Below are positions 53,834-63,377 of a stretch of DNA of 64,000 nucleotides, piece after piece. This DNA is from Clostridium aquiflavi. GTDB lineage: Bacteria > Bacillota > Clostridia > Clostridiales > Clostridiaceae. The notes below the pieces were generated by a model. That model was not told where the DNA came from, ran no database searches, and was given only the letters and a program-made list of their open reading frames with translations. Position 1 is the stretch's first letter. Each line of letters opens with the position of its first letter. The translations under genes and the position numbers were made by a program. Where the stretch lies: NCBI RefSeq assembly GCF_031344075.1, contig NZ_JAVJAN010000018.1:7712-71711 (forward strand), written 5' to 3'.

Positions 53834-55642
53834 ATGAAAACTACTAAAAAACTTCTTAAGTCATTTGCACAAGGATTATTAGCAGTTATGCTTATCAATG
53901 GATTTGCATATATTAGTGATTTTAAAACTAATAACAATGTTTTTCTATCAGGCATAACAGAAGATAATTCTGCAAAAGAAACTACAGATAAAAATGTGAT
54001 TACTGAAAATATTAGTGATGAAACAAAAAATGTTGTATCAGATAATAAAACAGATAATAGTTTATCTGAAAAAAACGTATTAGATGAGGACACACAAACA
54101 GATGGTGACTTACTAAATACAGATTCTGTACAAGCTATTAACCCCATTACTATTAATCCTATAGTTGATCCTATCAAATCTATTGAGGAACCAATTATAG
54201 AAGATATACCTCTTATAAGAGATACTTTAAAAAATGAAATTAATGATATCGATAAAAATATCTATGGCTTATCATATAACCCTGATAAGATACTATCTTC
54301 AAAAGGTGAAAGCGTTGATAGCTTTGTGCCTGCTCAAGGTTTTGATACTCCAAATAAATATATTGTAGTAAAAAGAGAAAAGAAAAGTATATCTGACTCT
54401 ACTGCAGATATTTCAATAATAGACTCAATTAACGATAGAACTTACCCTGGTGCTATTCAACTTGCAAATAGAAATCTTGTAGAAAACAAACCAGATATAA
54501 TTTCTTGTAAAAGAAAACCAATAACTATAAGTGTTGACTTACCTGGAATGAGTGATGATGGTAGTAAAGTTGTTAATTCACCAACATACTCTACTGTAAA
54601 TTCTTCAATAAATTCTCTATTAGATACTTGGAATACAAAATACGCATCTAAATATACTATTCCCACAAGAATGAGCTATACTGATGCTATGGTATATAGT
54701 AAATCTCAATTATCTACAATGTTTGGTTGCAATTTCAAAATTTTAGACAAAGCATTAAATATAGATTTCAATTCTATATTTAAAGGTGAAAAACAAGCTA
54801 TGGTTGTTGCATATAAACAAATATTCTATACAGTTAGTGTAGATGCGCCTGAAAAACCTTCTGACTTATTTGGTGACAATGTACGCTTTGATGAATTAGC
54901 TTTAAAAGGTGTAGATAACGAAAATCCACCTGCATATGTTTCTAATGTAGCTTATGGTAGAACAATTTATGTAAAACTTGAAACTACATCTAAGAGTGCA
55001 AATGTTAAAGCAGCATTTAAAGCTTTAGTCTCTAACCAAGATATCAGTGGTAACACAGAATATGAAGATATCTTAGAGCAAAGTTCATTTACAGCTACAG
55101 TTCTTGGTGGTGGTGCTGAAGCCCATAACAAAGTAGTTACTAAAGATTTTAATGAAATACAAAATATAATACAAAACAATTCAGTATATAGTCCTAAAAA
55201 TCCTGGCTATCCTATTTCATACACAAGTACATTCTTAAAAGATAATAGAATTGCTAGTGTAAATAATAAAACAGAGTATATTGAAACAACATCAACAGAA
55301 TATACTAATGGTAAAATTGTTCTTGATCATAGTGGTGCTTATGTTGCTCAATTTGAAGTAACTTGGGATGAAGTTAGCTATGATAAAGATGGTAATGAAA
55401 TAATAGAGCATAAGATTTGGTCTGGAAGTGATAAAGATAAAACTGCTCACTTTAATACAGAAATATATCTAAAAGGAAATGCTAGAAATATTTCCGTTAA
55501 AGCATGGGAGTGTACAGGCCTTGCATGGGAATGGTGGAGACAAGTTATAGATGCTCAAAATATCCCACTAGTAAAAGAAAGAACATTCTCAATATGGGGT
55601 ACAACACTATATCCTAAAAAATCTGTTGAACCAGAAATTTAA
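53834..55642 (+). CDS. Cholesterol-dependent cytolysin with N-terminal extension
   Basis: 602 residues. Signal peptide about 1-28. Residues about 30-125 are an acidic, disordered extension absent from perfringolysin O. From residue 140 the protein follows the family closely (IYGLSYNPDKIL, DISIIDSINDRTYPGAIQLA, CKRKPITISVDLPGM). The undecapeptide ECTGLAWEWWR is canonical (about 559-569), and the cholesterol-recognition Thr-Leu pair is present in GTTLYP. Secreted toxin forming large pores in cholesterol-containing membranes. Its single Cys lies in the undecapeptide region (thiol-activated). Ribosome site GGGGGAAAATTAA. A nearby thiol relay may be relevant. No VirR box seen upstream. Confidence 0.96.
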   Translation: MKTTKKLLKSFAQGLLAVMLINGFAYISDFKTNNNVFLSGITEDNSAKETTDKNVITENISDETKNVVSDNKTDNSLSEKNVLDEDTQTDGDLLNTDSVQAINPITINPIVDPIKSIEEPIIEDIPLIRDTLKNEINDIDKNIYGLSYNPDKILSSKGESVDSFVPAQGFDTPNKYIVVKREKKSISDSTADISIIDSINDRTYPGAIQLANRNLVENKPDIISCKRKPITISVDLPGMSDDGSKVVNSPTYSTVNSSINSLLDTWNTKYASKYTIPTRMSYTDAMVYSKSQLSTMFGCNFKILDKALNIDFNSIFKGEKQAMVVAYKQIFYTVSVDAPEKPSDLFGDNVRFDELALKGVDNENPPAYVSNVAYGRTIYVKLETTSKSANVKAAFKALVSNQDISGNTEYEDILEQSSFTATVLGGGAEAHNKVVTKDFNEIQNIIQNNSVYSPKNPGYPISYTSTFLKDNRIASVNNKTEYIETTSTEYTNGKIVLDHSGAYVAQFEVTWDEVSYDKDGNEIIEHKIWSGSDKDKTAHFNTEIYLKGNARNISVKAWECTGLAWEWWRQVIDAQNIPLVKERTFSIWGTTLYPKKSVEPEI

Positions 55643-55715
55643 ATTTTAAAATTGGTGATATATACATAAACAAAATATCCTCAATGATTGTATATATCAC
55701 CTCCTATTTTAAAAC
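55637..55715. repeat. Palindromic element after the cytolysin gene (repeat-family relative D)
   Basis: TTTAAAATTGGTGATATATAC and the complementary GTATATATCACC...ATTTTAAA flank a loop ATAAACAAAATATC; it resembles the 11055 element in layout and core (GATATATACATAAACAAA). It probably also terminates the cytolysin mRNA. Confidence 0.6.
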
Positions 55716-55771
55716 AAACTAAAATCTGACAAAAATAAAATAATAACACTTTTTATTAAACACCCAAAAAT

Positions 55772-55815
55772 AAGGTTAAAATAAACTTAACTTACGTATA
55801 GTTTATTTTAACCTT
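55772..55815. terminator. Terminator between cytolysin and ferredoxin-like gene
   Basis: Perfect 15-bp stem AAGGTTAAAATAAAC / GTTTATTTTAACCTT followed by T-rich DNA. Confidence 0.85.
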
Positions 55816-55832
55816 TTATTTTAATTATATTT

Positions 55833-56489
55833 CTATTTTAATGTGATTTTATCATATCCTATTGCTTGTTTAGGGCATACTGTTACACATTGTCCACATT
55901 GTATGCAATCAGGATGACTTAAAATATCCCCCTTATATTCATAAGGAACTATTCCTAAAGGACATTTTTTTTCACATATTTTACAAGATACACATGAAGA
56001 TGATACTTGCAATACTTTTTTGTTTTTCCTAAATTTTGATATAACTGATGCTATAGTTCCCATAGGACAAAAATGACACCAAGTTCTATGATTATAGAAT
56101 AAAGATAATACTATTCCTATTAAAGTTGTTACAACGATCATTCTATAAAATACCATGCCAATACCATATAAATTTCCTAAGTTTTGTTTAATTCCTATAC
56201 CAAACATAGACATCATAACAACTACTACTATTGCTCTAAAATAATAAGATTTTAAAAATTTAGGTACTTTTCTTTTATTGCTAAATTTAGAAACTACATT
56301 GTCATAAAAATTTCCTCTTGGACATAAATTACCACACCAAAATCTCCCCTTAGCAACAGAAACAATTATAGGTGCAACCATACATATAATAGCTAACAAA
56401 GCAAATCTTAAATCAATTAGTCCTAATATTATAAAAGCTATTAACATTATAAATGAATATTTTTTCCATAATTCTAAAAATTTTTTCAC
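55833..56489 (-). CDS. NapH/NosR-like membrane protein with two 4Fe-4S clusters
   Basis: About 218 residues from GTG 56489 (GGGAGG site seven bases upstream). Four or five membrane helices carry two CxxxCP motifs (CGNLCPRG, CHFCPMG). The C-terminus is a bacterial ferredoxin domain with CVSCKICEKKCP and CIQCGQCVTVCP. NapH/NosR-type proteins pass electrons from menaquinol or flavoproteins to periplasmic or membrane reductases. No reductase gene is near, so the partner is unknown. Single gene. Confidence 0.88.
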   Translation of the reverse strand: MKKFLELWKKYSFIMLIAFIILGLIDLRFALLAIICMVAPIIVSVAKGRFWCGNLCPRGNFYDNVVSKFSNKRKVPKFLKSYYFRAIVVVVMMSMFGIGIKQNLGNLYGIGMVFYRMIVVTTLIGIVLSLFYNHRTWCHFCPMGTIASVISKFRKNKKVLQVSSSCVSCKICEKKCPLGIVPYEYKGDILSHPDCIQCGQCVTVCPKQAIGYDKITLK

Positions 56490-56697
56490 TAGAATTCCTC
56501 CCAATTTACATATTATATTAAATTAAAATTTCTATTTCATTGTGTACAGATCAGTTTATCTTTTTTCATTTTATTAGATAAACCTTTATTTTTCTGTAAC
56601 TTTATCACATATTAAAAAACTTTTAATATATTGTTTTTTATATCTATTAAAATAGAAATTTATATTATTTTTAAAATAAACTATATATAAACAAAAA

Positions 56698-56745
56698 AAT
56701 ATAGTCTATGATACTAACAAATAGTTTTGTATCATAGACTATATT
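56698..56745. terminator. Strong stem-loop, terminator of the copper-amine-oxidase-like gene
   Basis: Perfect 17-bp arms (56698-56714 with 56729-56745), seven Ts following on the minus strand. Confidence 0.85.
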
Positions 56746-56759
56746 CTTGTAAACTTACA

Positions 56760-56935
56760 TTCATATTATATTTTAGAAATTATTTATTTGTTTTTAATGT
56801 TTATTATTTATTTTAGAAATTTTTTATTTATTTTTTAATATTTATTTTGGAAATTGTAATCTTATTATACTAAATTTTTTATATACTGAATTTTTTATAT
56901 ACTTATTTTTTTATATACTTATTTTTATATAACCT
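56760..56935. repeat. AT-rich imperfect tandem repeats
   Basis: Units such as TTATTTTAGAAATTTTTTA (about 56790-56850) and TTTTTTATATACTTAT (about four times, 56873-56935) recur head-to-tail. No coding capacity; the 56505-56697 part is plain AT-rich sequence. Confidence 0.55.
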
Positions 56936-57004
56936 GTGTTTTAACTGCTCATCCAAATTGTTTATGAATATTTGAACACAATACTAAAACACATCCTTAT
57001 TAAA

Positions 57005-58024
57005 CTATTCTACTACTACCTTAGCATTTTCAGCTAAGTTAAATAATTCTGAACTTACAAATATAGTATTATTTTTTACCATTGTTTTATTTCTTAAATA
57101 ATACCCAGTATCTTCTGTTTCTAACATCTCGCTATCAATAGCTACAGTATAAGTTTTAAAACCTTCTTTTGTAATGTTAAGCATAGTTGTTTTATTAAAA
57201 GGTTTAACTTCATATCCAAGTTTTTTTGAAACTAAATTTAATGGAAGCATTAATGTTTCACCTTCCATAAATGGAGCTTCACTAGCTTTAAAATTAATAT
57301 CTTCCCCATTAACACTTAACTTATCTGCAGAAGCTTTAATTAGTCCACTATATTCATAAGGCATAAGTAAGCACTTTTCTACATTTACCTTTTCTGGAAG
57401 CTGTAAAGTTTGAGGTTCATTTGGATTATACTTTGTCCATAAAAATATTTTTGATCCAACCTCAATATTATCCATAGTTACAATATTTCTTGTTAAGTAA
57501 GGAGATATATTCGTATCCTTATTTAATGTTGCTTGTAGTAATCCATCATCACTTGTAACAGTTATACTTCCATCATCATTTTTCTTTATATCCTGAACTT
57601 CCATATAATTAGGAACTTTAAAATCCTGGGGTATATTAACAATAATAGCTTCTGCCGTAGTTATAGGTGGTAAGCTCATTGTCATTATTGGGCTAGTATA
57701 TGCATAAATATCATCATTTATATTTATATCATTAATAGCAACTGGTAATCCACTAACTGCATCTATTATCTTAGTTTCATCAGATATATTTAATATCATA
57801 TCATTGTTCATGTTACTTGAATTTTTAATATGAATTTGCTTATTACCCTTCTCCTTTACGCTTCCCCATGCTGTTGAGAATTTTGGCATATTAAATACTT
57901 CTTGGCTTTCTGTTGCTGCCACATTATCTGATGTAGTTAGTACATTGGCAGATACATATTGTGGCACTCCCATAAGAACTGTTAAGGCTATAGCGCTTCC
58001 TAAAATTCTTTTTGTTATTTTCAT
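57005..58024 (-). CDS. Secreted protein with copper-amine-oxidase N-terminal-like domain
   Basis: 339 residues from ATG 58024 (AAGGAG eleven bases upstream). Signal peptide 1-27 (cut near VSA). The C-terminal about 100 residues form the stalk-like domain (LMLPLNLVSKKLGYEVKP, KTYTVAIDSEMLETEDTGYY, KNNTIFVSSELFNLA) common in clostridial secreted proteins. The N-terminal part is beta-rich without known motif. Wall or surface protein of unknown role. Confidence 0.8.
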   Translation of the reverse strand: MKITKRILGSAIALTVLMGVPQYVSANVLTTSDNVAATESQEVFNMPKFSTAWGSVKEKGNKQIHIKNSSNMNNDMILNISDETKIIDAVSGLPVAINDININDDIYAYTSPIMTMSLPPITTAEAIIVNIPQDFKVPNYMEVQDIKKNDDGSITVTSDDGLLQATLNKDTNISPYLTRNIVTMDNIEVGSKIFLWTKYNPNEPQTLQLPEKVNVEKCLLMPYEYSGLIKASADKLSVNGEDINFKASEAPFMEGETLMLPLNLVSKKLGYEVKPFNKTTMLNITKEGFKTYTVAIDSEMLETEDTGYYLRNKTMVKNNTIFVSSELFNLAENAKVVVE

Positions 58025-58189
58025 TTTAATCATCTCCTTCACTTATAAAACAATTCTACTCAGGAAAATGTTGCACTTATTAGAAATTTATTATCAAAAA
58101 ATTATTTTCTATTAAAAAATTATACTTAATATATTTTTTTGCAATAATATTTTCTCTATTTATGTACTTTAAGTTATAAATATATAAAA

Positions 58190-58212
58190 GGAGGAATAAG
58201 AAGTATTCCTCC
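58190..58212 (-). terminator. Terminator of the spo0E-like gene
   Basis: GGAGGAATA / TATTCCTCC stem followed by four Ts on the minus strand. Confidence 0.8.
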
Positions 58213-58223
58213 CCTTTTTCACT

Positions 58224-58388
58224 TTACTTTTTTAGTTCTTTGAGTAATTTATTATACTCGTTTAGAACTTCATCAAGTTCTTGACTAGCTGCAATAACTT
58301 TAGGATTTAATAAATTGTTTTCTTCACTTATAAGTTTTTGCAAAGCTTGTCTTAATTTTAAGATTTTGTTATTCATTTCTTCAACCAT
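58224..58388 (-). CDS. Spo0E-family aspartyl-phosphate phosphatase
   Basis: 54 residues, a gene too short for many ORF callers but with a perfect AAAGGAGGTG ribosome site. The family signature SQELDEVLNEYNKLL is present, with the SxxxD core. Two helices. Spo0E-type enzymes dephosphorylate Spo0A~P and delay sporulation. Single gene with its own terminator. Confidence 0.85.
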   Translation of the reverse strand: MVEEMNNKILKLRQALQKLISEENNLLNPKVIAASQELDEVLNEYNKLLKELKK

Positions 58389-58530
58389 TATAATATTACA
58401 CCTCCTTTCGCTATTTAATTATCAGCGTCTGAAGGTCTCTTACTTTAAAATAAGACTGTGTTTTATAAAACATAATACAAATAAAAAGAACCCTATCCAA
58501 TCAATAGAGTTCTTATATATACTTATTTAA

Positions 58531-59340
58531 CTATTTAAGTTTTTTTAAATATCGCTTCTTATACTTAACTTTAGCTATCTTACTAATATCTTTTATAGTT
58601 TTATAATTAGTAAAACTACCTACAACACCGATTATAGGTAATCCTTGTATAAATTTGCTTGTCAGCATTGAAGATGCCATTTTTTTAGATGTTTCATTAA
58701 TTAATTCGTCTACACTATGTTCTATTTTAATCCCATTATTTATTTGTTCTCCTACTTTATCAATCTCTTCAAGATATTTTCTTTTTTCTTCTCCTGTAGT
58801 CATAGCACTAGAAATAACGTTTAAAATATATATTCTTTCATCATCATTATCATAGTGGAAACCATATCCTAAGCTTATTTCATAAATAGTTTTTAATATA
58901 ACCCCTATAAAAATTGGAATATCAGGTAAACCTATACCTAAAACTCCTAGTATTCCGCCTTCTAATACACCTATTGATTTATTTAAAAATACTTTTCTAT
59001 TTGTTTTTTTATCAATTCTATTTATATTCTTTTTATTAGTTTGTATATTTACAGCATAATCATCTATATTAAACTCTTCATTTATTTTCTCTTTATCAAA
59101 ACTTTTTTCAATAATTTTTACACCTTTTTTAAAAACAATATTAAAACCTTTTTCAAATGCTAATTGCAAAGTTTCTTCAAGTTTATCTGGAATTTTTTCT
59201 TCTAGCTTATTCTTATATGGTGATATTTTTTTATTTAAAAAGCTTTCTTTCTGTTCTACTAATAAATTTTCTTCTTTTTTACTAATAATTTTCAATTGTT
59301 TTGTTAAAACTTTTTCTTTTTTAGATAAAATTCTTTTCAT
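58531..59340 (-). CDS. EcsC family protein
   Basis: 269 residues from ATG 59340; an upstream TTG at 59361 is unlikely. N-terminal charged coiled coil (KKEKVLTKQLKIISKKEENL). The EcsC core follows (about 120-260: GGILGVLGIGLPDIPIFIGV, TIYEISLGYGFHYDNDDERI, KFIQGLPIIGVVGSFTNYK). The family is linked to ABC-transporter and protein secretion phenotypes in Bacillus but its activity is unknown. Ends 30 bases downstream of nothing; the GNAT gene lies 36 bases upstream in the same direction. Confidence 0.85.
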   Translation of the reverse strand: MKRILSKKEKVLTKQLKIISKKEENLLVEQKESFLNKKISPYKNKLEEKIPDKLEETLQLAFEKGFNIVFKKGVKIIEKSFDKEKINEEFNIDDYAVNIQTNKKNINRIDKKTNRKVFLNKSIGVLEGGILGVLGIGLPDIPIFIGVILKTIYEISLGYGFHYDNDDERIYILNVISSAMTTGEEKRKYLEEIDKVGEQINNGIKIEHSVDELINETSKKMASSMLTSKFIQGLPIIGVVGSFTNYKTIKDISKIAKVKYKKRYLKKLK

Positions 59341-59375
59341 AATTTTAATGCTCCCAATCAATATTAAATTTTATT

Positions 59376-59879
59376 TTATATTACCTTTTCAAAAGCTATT
59401 CTTTCACTTTTATCTTCTAAGTATATTATACCGCAATACTGAAAGTTATTCTTTTTAAGTAAATTTTGCATAGGTTTATTTTCTATATGTGTGTCTATTT
59501 TTATACTATGTATATCTTTATTTAAACAAATTTTTTCTATATTTTTAATAATTTTAGATGCTATCCCTTCCCCCTTATACATGTTATTTACAGCCATTCT
59601 ATGAATAACCGCATATTTACAATTACTAATCCATTTGCCATCACAAATAGTATCATATGATTTTTCTTCATCAAAAGAAATTGCTACTGTAGCAACAATT
59701 TGTTTATCTTTTAAAAATACATATGAATAATCATTTTTAATATCTTCTTTTATTGTATCAATGTTAGGATAATTATTTTGCCACTGATTTATTTTTTGTT
59801 CTTTAAAATATATTTGTGCCTCATTAATAACTTTCATTATATTACTTATATCTTCTTCTATTGATTTTTTTAATTCCAT
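59376..59879 (-). CDS. GNAT family N-acetyltransferase
   Basis: 167 residues from ATG 59879 (AAGGG six bases upstream). GNAT fold: a long N-terminal helix, strand AVIHRMAVNNMYKGEGIASKIIKNIEKIC with the acetyl-CoA pyrophosphate loop (YKGEGIA), and the late strand NFQYCGIIYLEDKSERIAFEK. Acceptor unknown. Probably co-transcribed with the EcsC gene. Confidence 0.88.
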   Translation of the reverse strand: MELKKSIEEDISNIMKVINEAQIYFKEQKINQWQNNYPNIDTIKEDIKNDYSYVFLKDKQIVATVAISFDEEKSYDTICDGKWISNCKYAVIHRMAVNNMYKGEGIASKIIKNIEKICLNKDIHSIKIDTHIENKPMQNLLKKNNFQYCGIIYLEDKSERIAFEKVI

Positions 59880-59900
59880 ATACACCCTTCTTTCATAAAT

Positions 59901-59943
59901 AAAAATACATTTAAGTTGCTTTAAATTACTTAAATGTATTTTT
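59901..59943. terminator. Stem-loop upstream of the GNAT gene
   Basis: Perfect 15-bp stem AAAAATACATTTAAG / CTTAAATGTATTTTT, likely the end of the 75-residue gene. Confidence 0.8.
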
Positions 59944-59977
59944 ACTTTCTAAATTATGTGATTATATTATAATATTT

Positions 59978-60205
59978 CTATTCTAAAAGTTCCAAAACTT
60001 TTTTACCATTAACATTGTGTTTACTGCAAAATTTCATAAATTCTTCATTATATTTTTCATCTGTCATATTAGCAGTCTTTGTAAATTTATCTATTTCTCC
60101 ACTTTCTGATTTGAAAATACAATCTCCATAAGATGTTTTTCTAAATAATCCATTTTTCAAAATTACATCCACACATCCTAATTGTTTATTAACCATGTAC
60201 TCCAT
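59978..60205 (-). CDS. Hypothetical protein (75 aa)
   Basis: Small soluble protein; landmarks LGCVDVILKNGLFRKTSYGD, FTKTANMTDEKYNEEFMKFC, NVNGKKVLELLE. Not recognised. Strong GGGGGAAGAAG ribosome site. The 60206-60673 gap upstream holds only AT-rich sequence and the promoter region of the next gene. Confidence 0.65.
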   Translation of the reverse strand: MEYMVNKQLGCVDVILKNGLFRKTSYGDCIFKSESGEIDKFTKTANMTDEKYNEEFMKFCSKHNVNGKKVLELLE

Positions 60206-60673
60206 TCTTCTTCCCCCTATTTTTATTGTAAATTTATCTTACAGCTAACATTTATTCATATCTTTTAATAAAGTATATACTAGTTCTAAAATTTTATTTA
60301 CTAATAACATATAATTATTTTTAATATATATTTATAATCTCTCTTCTAAATTCAAATATATTCACTTTAATATCATTTTCCATTTATTGGTATAATAAAA
60401 TATTTTAACACAACTAAATATTTTTACAAGTATAACAATTTGTAAAGAATATAAACATTATTCTTTAATATACAATATCATTGAAATCTTTTCTCTATTT
60501 CTATTCTACACTATATAACCTAAGAACAGTATAGATTAATAAAATCTATAATTTTTCAGGAAAATTTTGTAATAATGTATAAAGTTTCCTTAAACTAATT
60601 CGATAATATAAATATAATAATATTCTAAAATATAGCTTAATATTAAAAACTATTATAGAAAGAAAGTGTTTGT

Positions 60674-61150
60674 ATGGAATTTATAAATATGAAAACTACC
60701 AATTCTAATATTGATAATTCTTTAAATATTAATAATAAATTGAATAAGCTTAAAGATTCCAATTTTGTTGACTTTCTAAATAAATCAAATAAAATAGTAA
60801 ATCAATTAAAAACTCAAAACAATATATCTAATGAAGCAAAAACTGCTATATCAATTATAGAAAAAGCGCTAAATATTAATATAAGTAGTCATGATTATAA
60901 AAATAATGGTAAATTAGATATTATGGGTATTATAAGAAAACATGGTGATAAGCTTTCCACTAGAGATACTGCAGATTTTAAGGATAGTTTAATGGTTTTA
61001 TTGAATCAAGGTTTAATTGAAAGTCATGATTATTTTGAAGCTATAAAATGGATTTCCTTAAAATCAAGCTTTAAAAAATTAGATGACAAATGTGAAGATG
61101 AATTAATTAAAAGTGTTGGTGAAATAGATAAAAAATCTGAATATAAATAA
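60674..61150 (+). CDS. Hypothetical helical protein (158 aa)
   Basis: Unrecognised. Low-complexity N-terminus rich in Asn and Ser, then helices (NEAKTAISIIEKALNIN, FKDSLMVLLNQGLIESHDYF) and a charged end. Soluble. AGAAAGAAAGTG ribosome site is moderate. A hairpin terminator follows. Confidence 0.6.
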   Translation: MEFINMKTTNSNIDNSLNINNKLNKLKDSNFVDFLNKSNKIVNQLKTQNNISNEAKTAISIIEKALNINISSHDYKNNGKLDIMGIIRKHGDKLSTRDTADFKDSLMVLLNQGLIESHDYFEAIKWISLKSSFKKLDDKCEDELIKSVGEIDKKSEYK

Positions 61151-61174
61151 TCATTAACTAACTTATTTATAAAA

Positions 61175-61213
61175 AAATAGTAGCTTCTAACTATTAGAAA
61201 CTACTATTTTTAT
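61175..61213 (+). terminator. Terminator of the 158-residue ORF
   Basis: AAATAGTAG / CTACTATTT outer arms with inner TTCTAA/TTAGAA, followed by TTTTT. Confidence 0.8.
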
Positions 61214-61254
61214 TTAATTTAAAACAGAACCTAATTTAAAATTAGTATTATATT

Positions 61255-62169
61255 TTATGACAAATTAGTATTAGGTTCCTTAGAAAATTTTATTGAATTG
61301 TTATTTTTTAAATTTACTAACTGTGGTAATGCAACCCCTATTAAAATTATTATAACTCCTACCCACTTTATCATAGAAACCTCTTCTTTTAGAATAACAA
61401 TAGACGCTATAATAGCTACTGGTAATTCTCCTGCTCCAAGAATAGTTGATAGGCCTGTACTTAATTTAGGTGTCCCTATTGCAAAGAATAACACTGGTAA
61501 TACAGCACCAAATATGCCTAATATAATTCCATATTTCCATATTCCTTGTGATAAACATCCATTAGAGAAATAGTTTGGACAAATAGCAAAGGCAACTAAT
61601 AATGCTCCTGTTGTTACACAAAAGCTTCTATTAACTGATGGTATTTGAGTTTCCACTCTTCCACTAAAAAATACAAATAGAGAATATGAAAGCGCTGCCA
61701 TAAGTCCAAATATTATTCCACTAAAGCTCCACTTAAAGTTATTACTATTAATTACCCCACTAGCTAATATAGTTCCAATAAATAATATTATAATAGATAA
61801 TATTTTTATTTTTGATGGAAATTTCTTATCTACTATGGATTCAATCAATACTCCAATCCATGTAAATTGAAATAATAGTACAACAGCAAATGATGCTGGA
61901 ATACTTTCAAGAGATAAGTAATAAAAAACAGTTGTTGCACATGTACTTATTCCGATTAATGCAAGTGAAATGAACTGTTTTATCGTAATATTTCTTCTAG
62001 ATGAGATTAGCATTATGATTAACATAGTTAACCATCCAAATAAAAATTGACTCATAACAACATCTTTAAATACAAACCCATCATTATATGCTAATTTTAC
62101 TAGTGTCGATAATACTCCATAACAACAAGCTCCTAAAAATACAAATAAAGAACTTTTAAATAAATTCAT
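61255..62169 (-). CDS. DMT superfamily (EamA) transporter
   Basis: 304 residues with ten membrane helices in two EamA halves (about 8-140 and 155-285). Landmarks: FVFLGACCYGVLSTLVKLAY at the N-terminus, YYLSLESIPASFAVVLLFQF at the end of half one, ILKEEVSMIKWVGVIIILIG at the end of half two. Exports or imports small metabolites; substrate unknown. Single gene. Confidence 0.88.
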   Translation of the reverse strand: MNLFKSSLFVFLGACCYGVLSTLVKLAYNDGFVFKDVVMSQFLFGWLTMLIIMLISSRRNITIKQFISLALIGISTCATTVFYYLSLESIPASFAVVLLFQFTWIGVLIESIVDKKFPSKIKILSIIILFIGTILASGVINSNNFKWSFSGIIFGLMAALSYSLFVFFSGRVETQIPSVNRSFCVTTGALLVAFAICPNYFSNGCLSQGIWKYGIILGIFGAVLPVLFFAIGTPKLSTGLSTILGAGELPVAIIASIVILKEEVSMIKWVGVIIILIGVALPQLVNLKNNNSIKFSKEPNTNLS

Positions 62170-62279
62170 AATAAACTCCTTTTTTAATTTCAGTAATATA
62201 AAATAATTACTTTAAATTTTTATCATTAACGTATAACTAATTATGTAAATGTGTATATTCATCTCCTTTCATAAAGAAT

Positions 62280-62334
62280 AAAAAAAGCCATATATTCTCC
62301 CGTTTTGAAACCAAAAAACTGAAAAATATATGGC
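62280..62334 (-). terminator. Terminator of the 176-residue gene
   Basis: GCCATATATT / AATATATGGC arms with extra internal pairing, seven Ts on the minus strand. A repeat end (GGCTCTGTTTTTAAA, about 62362) lies beside it. Confidence 0.8.
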
Positions 62335-62501
62335 CATTAGGCAATAATTATTTAATTACTTGGCTCTGTTTTTAAACATAGCCTATTATTTAAATTATAA
62401 TATTAATATATATTTTTTTCAAGCATTTATATTAATACTCTTCCATTGTTTTTGTAATCATTTACAGAATGTAATTACTTTAAATACACATTTAATATCA
62501 T

Positions 62502-63032
62502 TTATTCATCGTAACTTAAATTAGTATGAATAAATGATATAACTTTAAATATCCTATACTTTTCTTTTATAGTAAACTCTTGAACTTTTTCTTCTCCTCC
62601 CCACAGCTTTACATTAACTTTTAACTCATTGTTATTATTGCTATAAATAATAACTTCACCAATTATATTGTTAAACTTCATTAAATCTATTACTTTTTTA
62701 TTAAATTCTTCATATGAATTCTTAGCAAATTCTACTTTCACATCCTTAGGTAAATTATGTGCAAGTATTTCTTTAACTGTATCCATATTGTCCTTAATTT
62801 CATTTGTTACTATATAATTTATCTTATCTTCTATATTTTCAGTTTTAACTTTTTCCTCATTTATATTTTCTTCTAATGCCATCATATCTTGCTTTATAGC
62901 ATTCATTTCACCAATCACTATGTTGATTCTTTTAGTTAATTCACCACTTGCCTTAATTATTTTACTAAATTCCTCTATATTATCTTTTTCCTGTTTTAAA
63001 ATTGAATAGAAATCAGAAACCTTTTTATCCAT
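62502..63032 (-). CDS. Hypothetical coiled-coil protein (176 aa)
   Basis: Not recognised. Residues about 25-85 form a coiled coil (INIVIGEMNAIKQDMMALEE, EKVKTENIEDKINYIVTNEI), followed by a small alpha/beta domain (EVIIYSNNNNELKVNVKLWG). Cytoplasmic. AGGGTG ribosome site before ATG. Single gene. Confidence 0.65.
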   Translation of the reverse strand: MDKKVSDFYSILKQEKDNIEEFSKIIKASGELTKRINIVIGEMNAIKQDMMALEENINEEKVKTENIEDKINYIVTNEIKDNMDTVKEILAHNLPKDVKVEFAKNSYEEFNKKVIDLMKFNNIIGEVIIYSNNNNELKVNVKLWGGEEKVQEFTIKEKYRIFKVISFIHTNLSYDE

Positions 63033-63082
63033 TACTCTACACCCTAACTTTACTTATTTTTAAGATCATATTTTAAAGATAA

Positions 63083-63150
63083 GCTATGTCTTAAATATGT
63101 ATTGACATATTAAATTAATACCTCTCACTTTGCTGATGTATATATTATTT
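63083..63150. repeat. Palindromic repeat family, relative E (degenerate)
   Basis: CTATGTCTTAAATATGTATTGACATATTA at the left; the right part, read in complement, is TAATATATACATCAGCAAAGTG, close to the 11055 core in the opposite arm. The rest of 63033-63377 is AT-rich with the promoter of the signal peptidase gene. Confidence 0.5.
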
Positions 63151-63377
63151 TGCTAAAGCATTAACTAAATACATTATCAATTTGCACTAACTAATATCAA
63201 ATATAAAATTCGATTCAAACTACACTTTTACATTACATTATTAAAATATATGATTACAAAATATAATTTAGCACCTTAACATAAACAATTTGACAATAAC
63301 ATTATGTAATGATATATTTTAGTTAAAATATGGAAAAATAATTAGAGCACTATACATAAAATACGGGGGTACTTATC

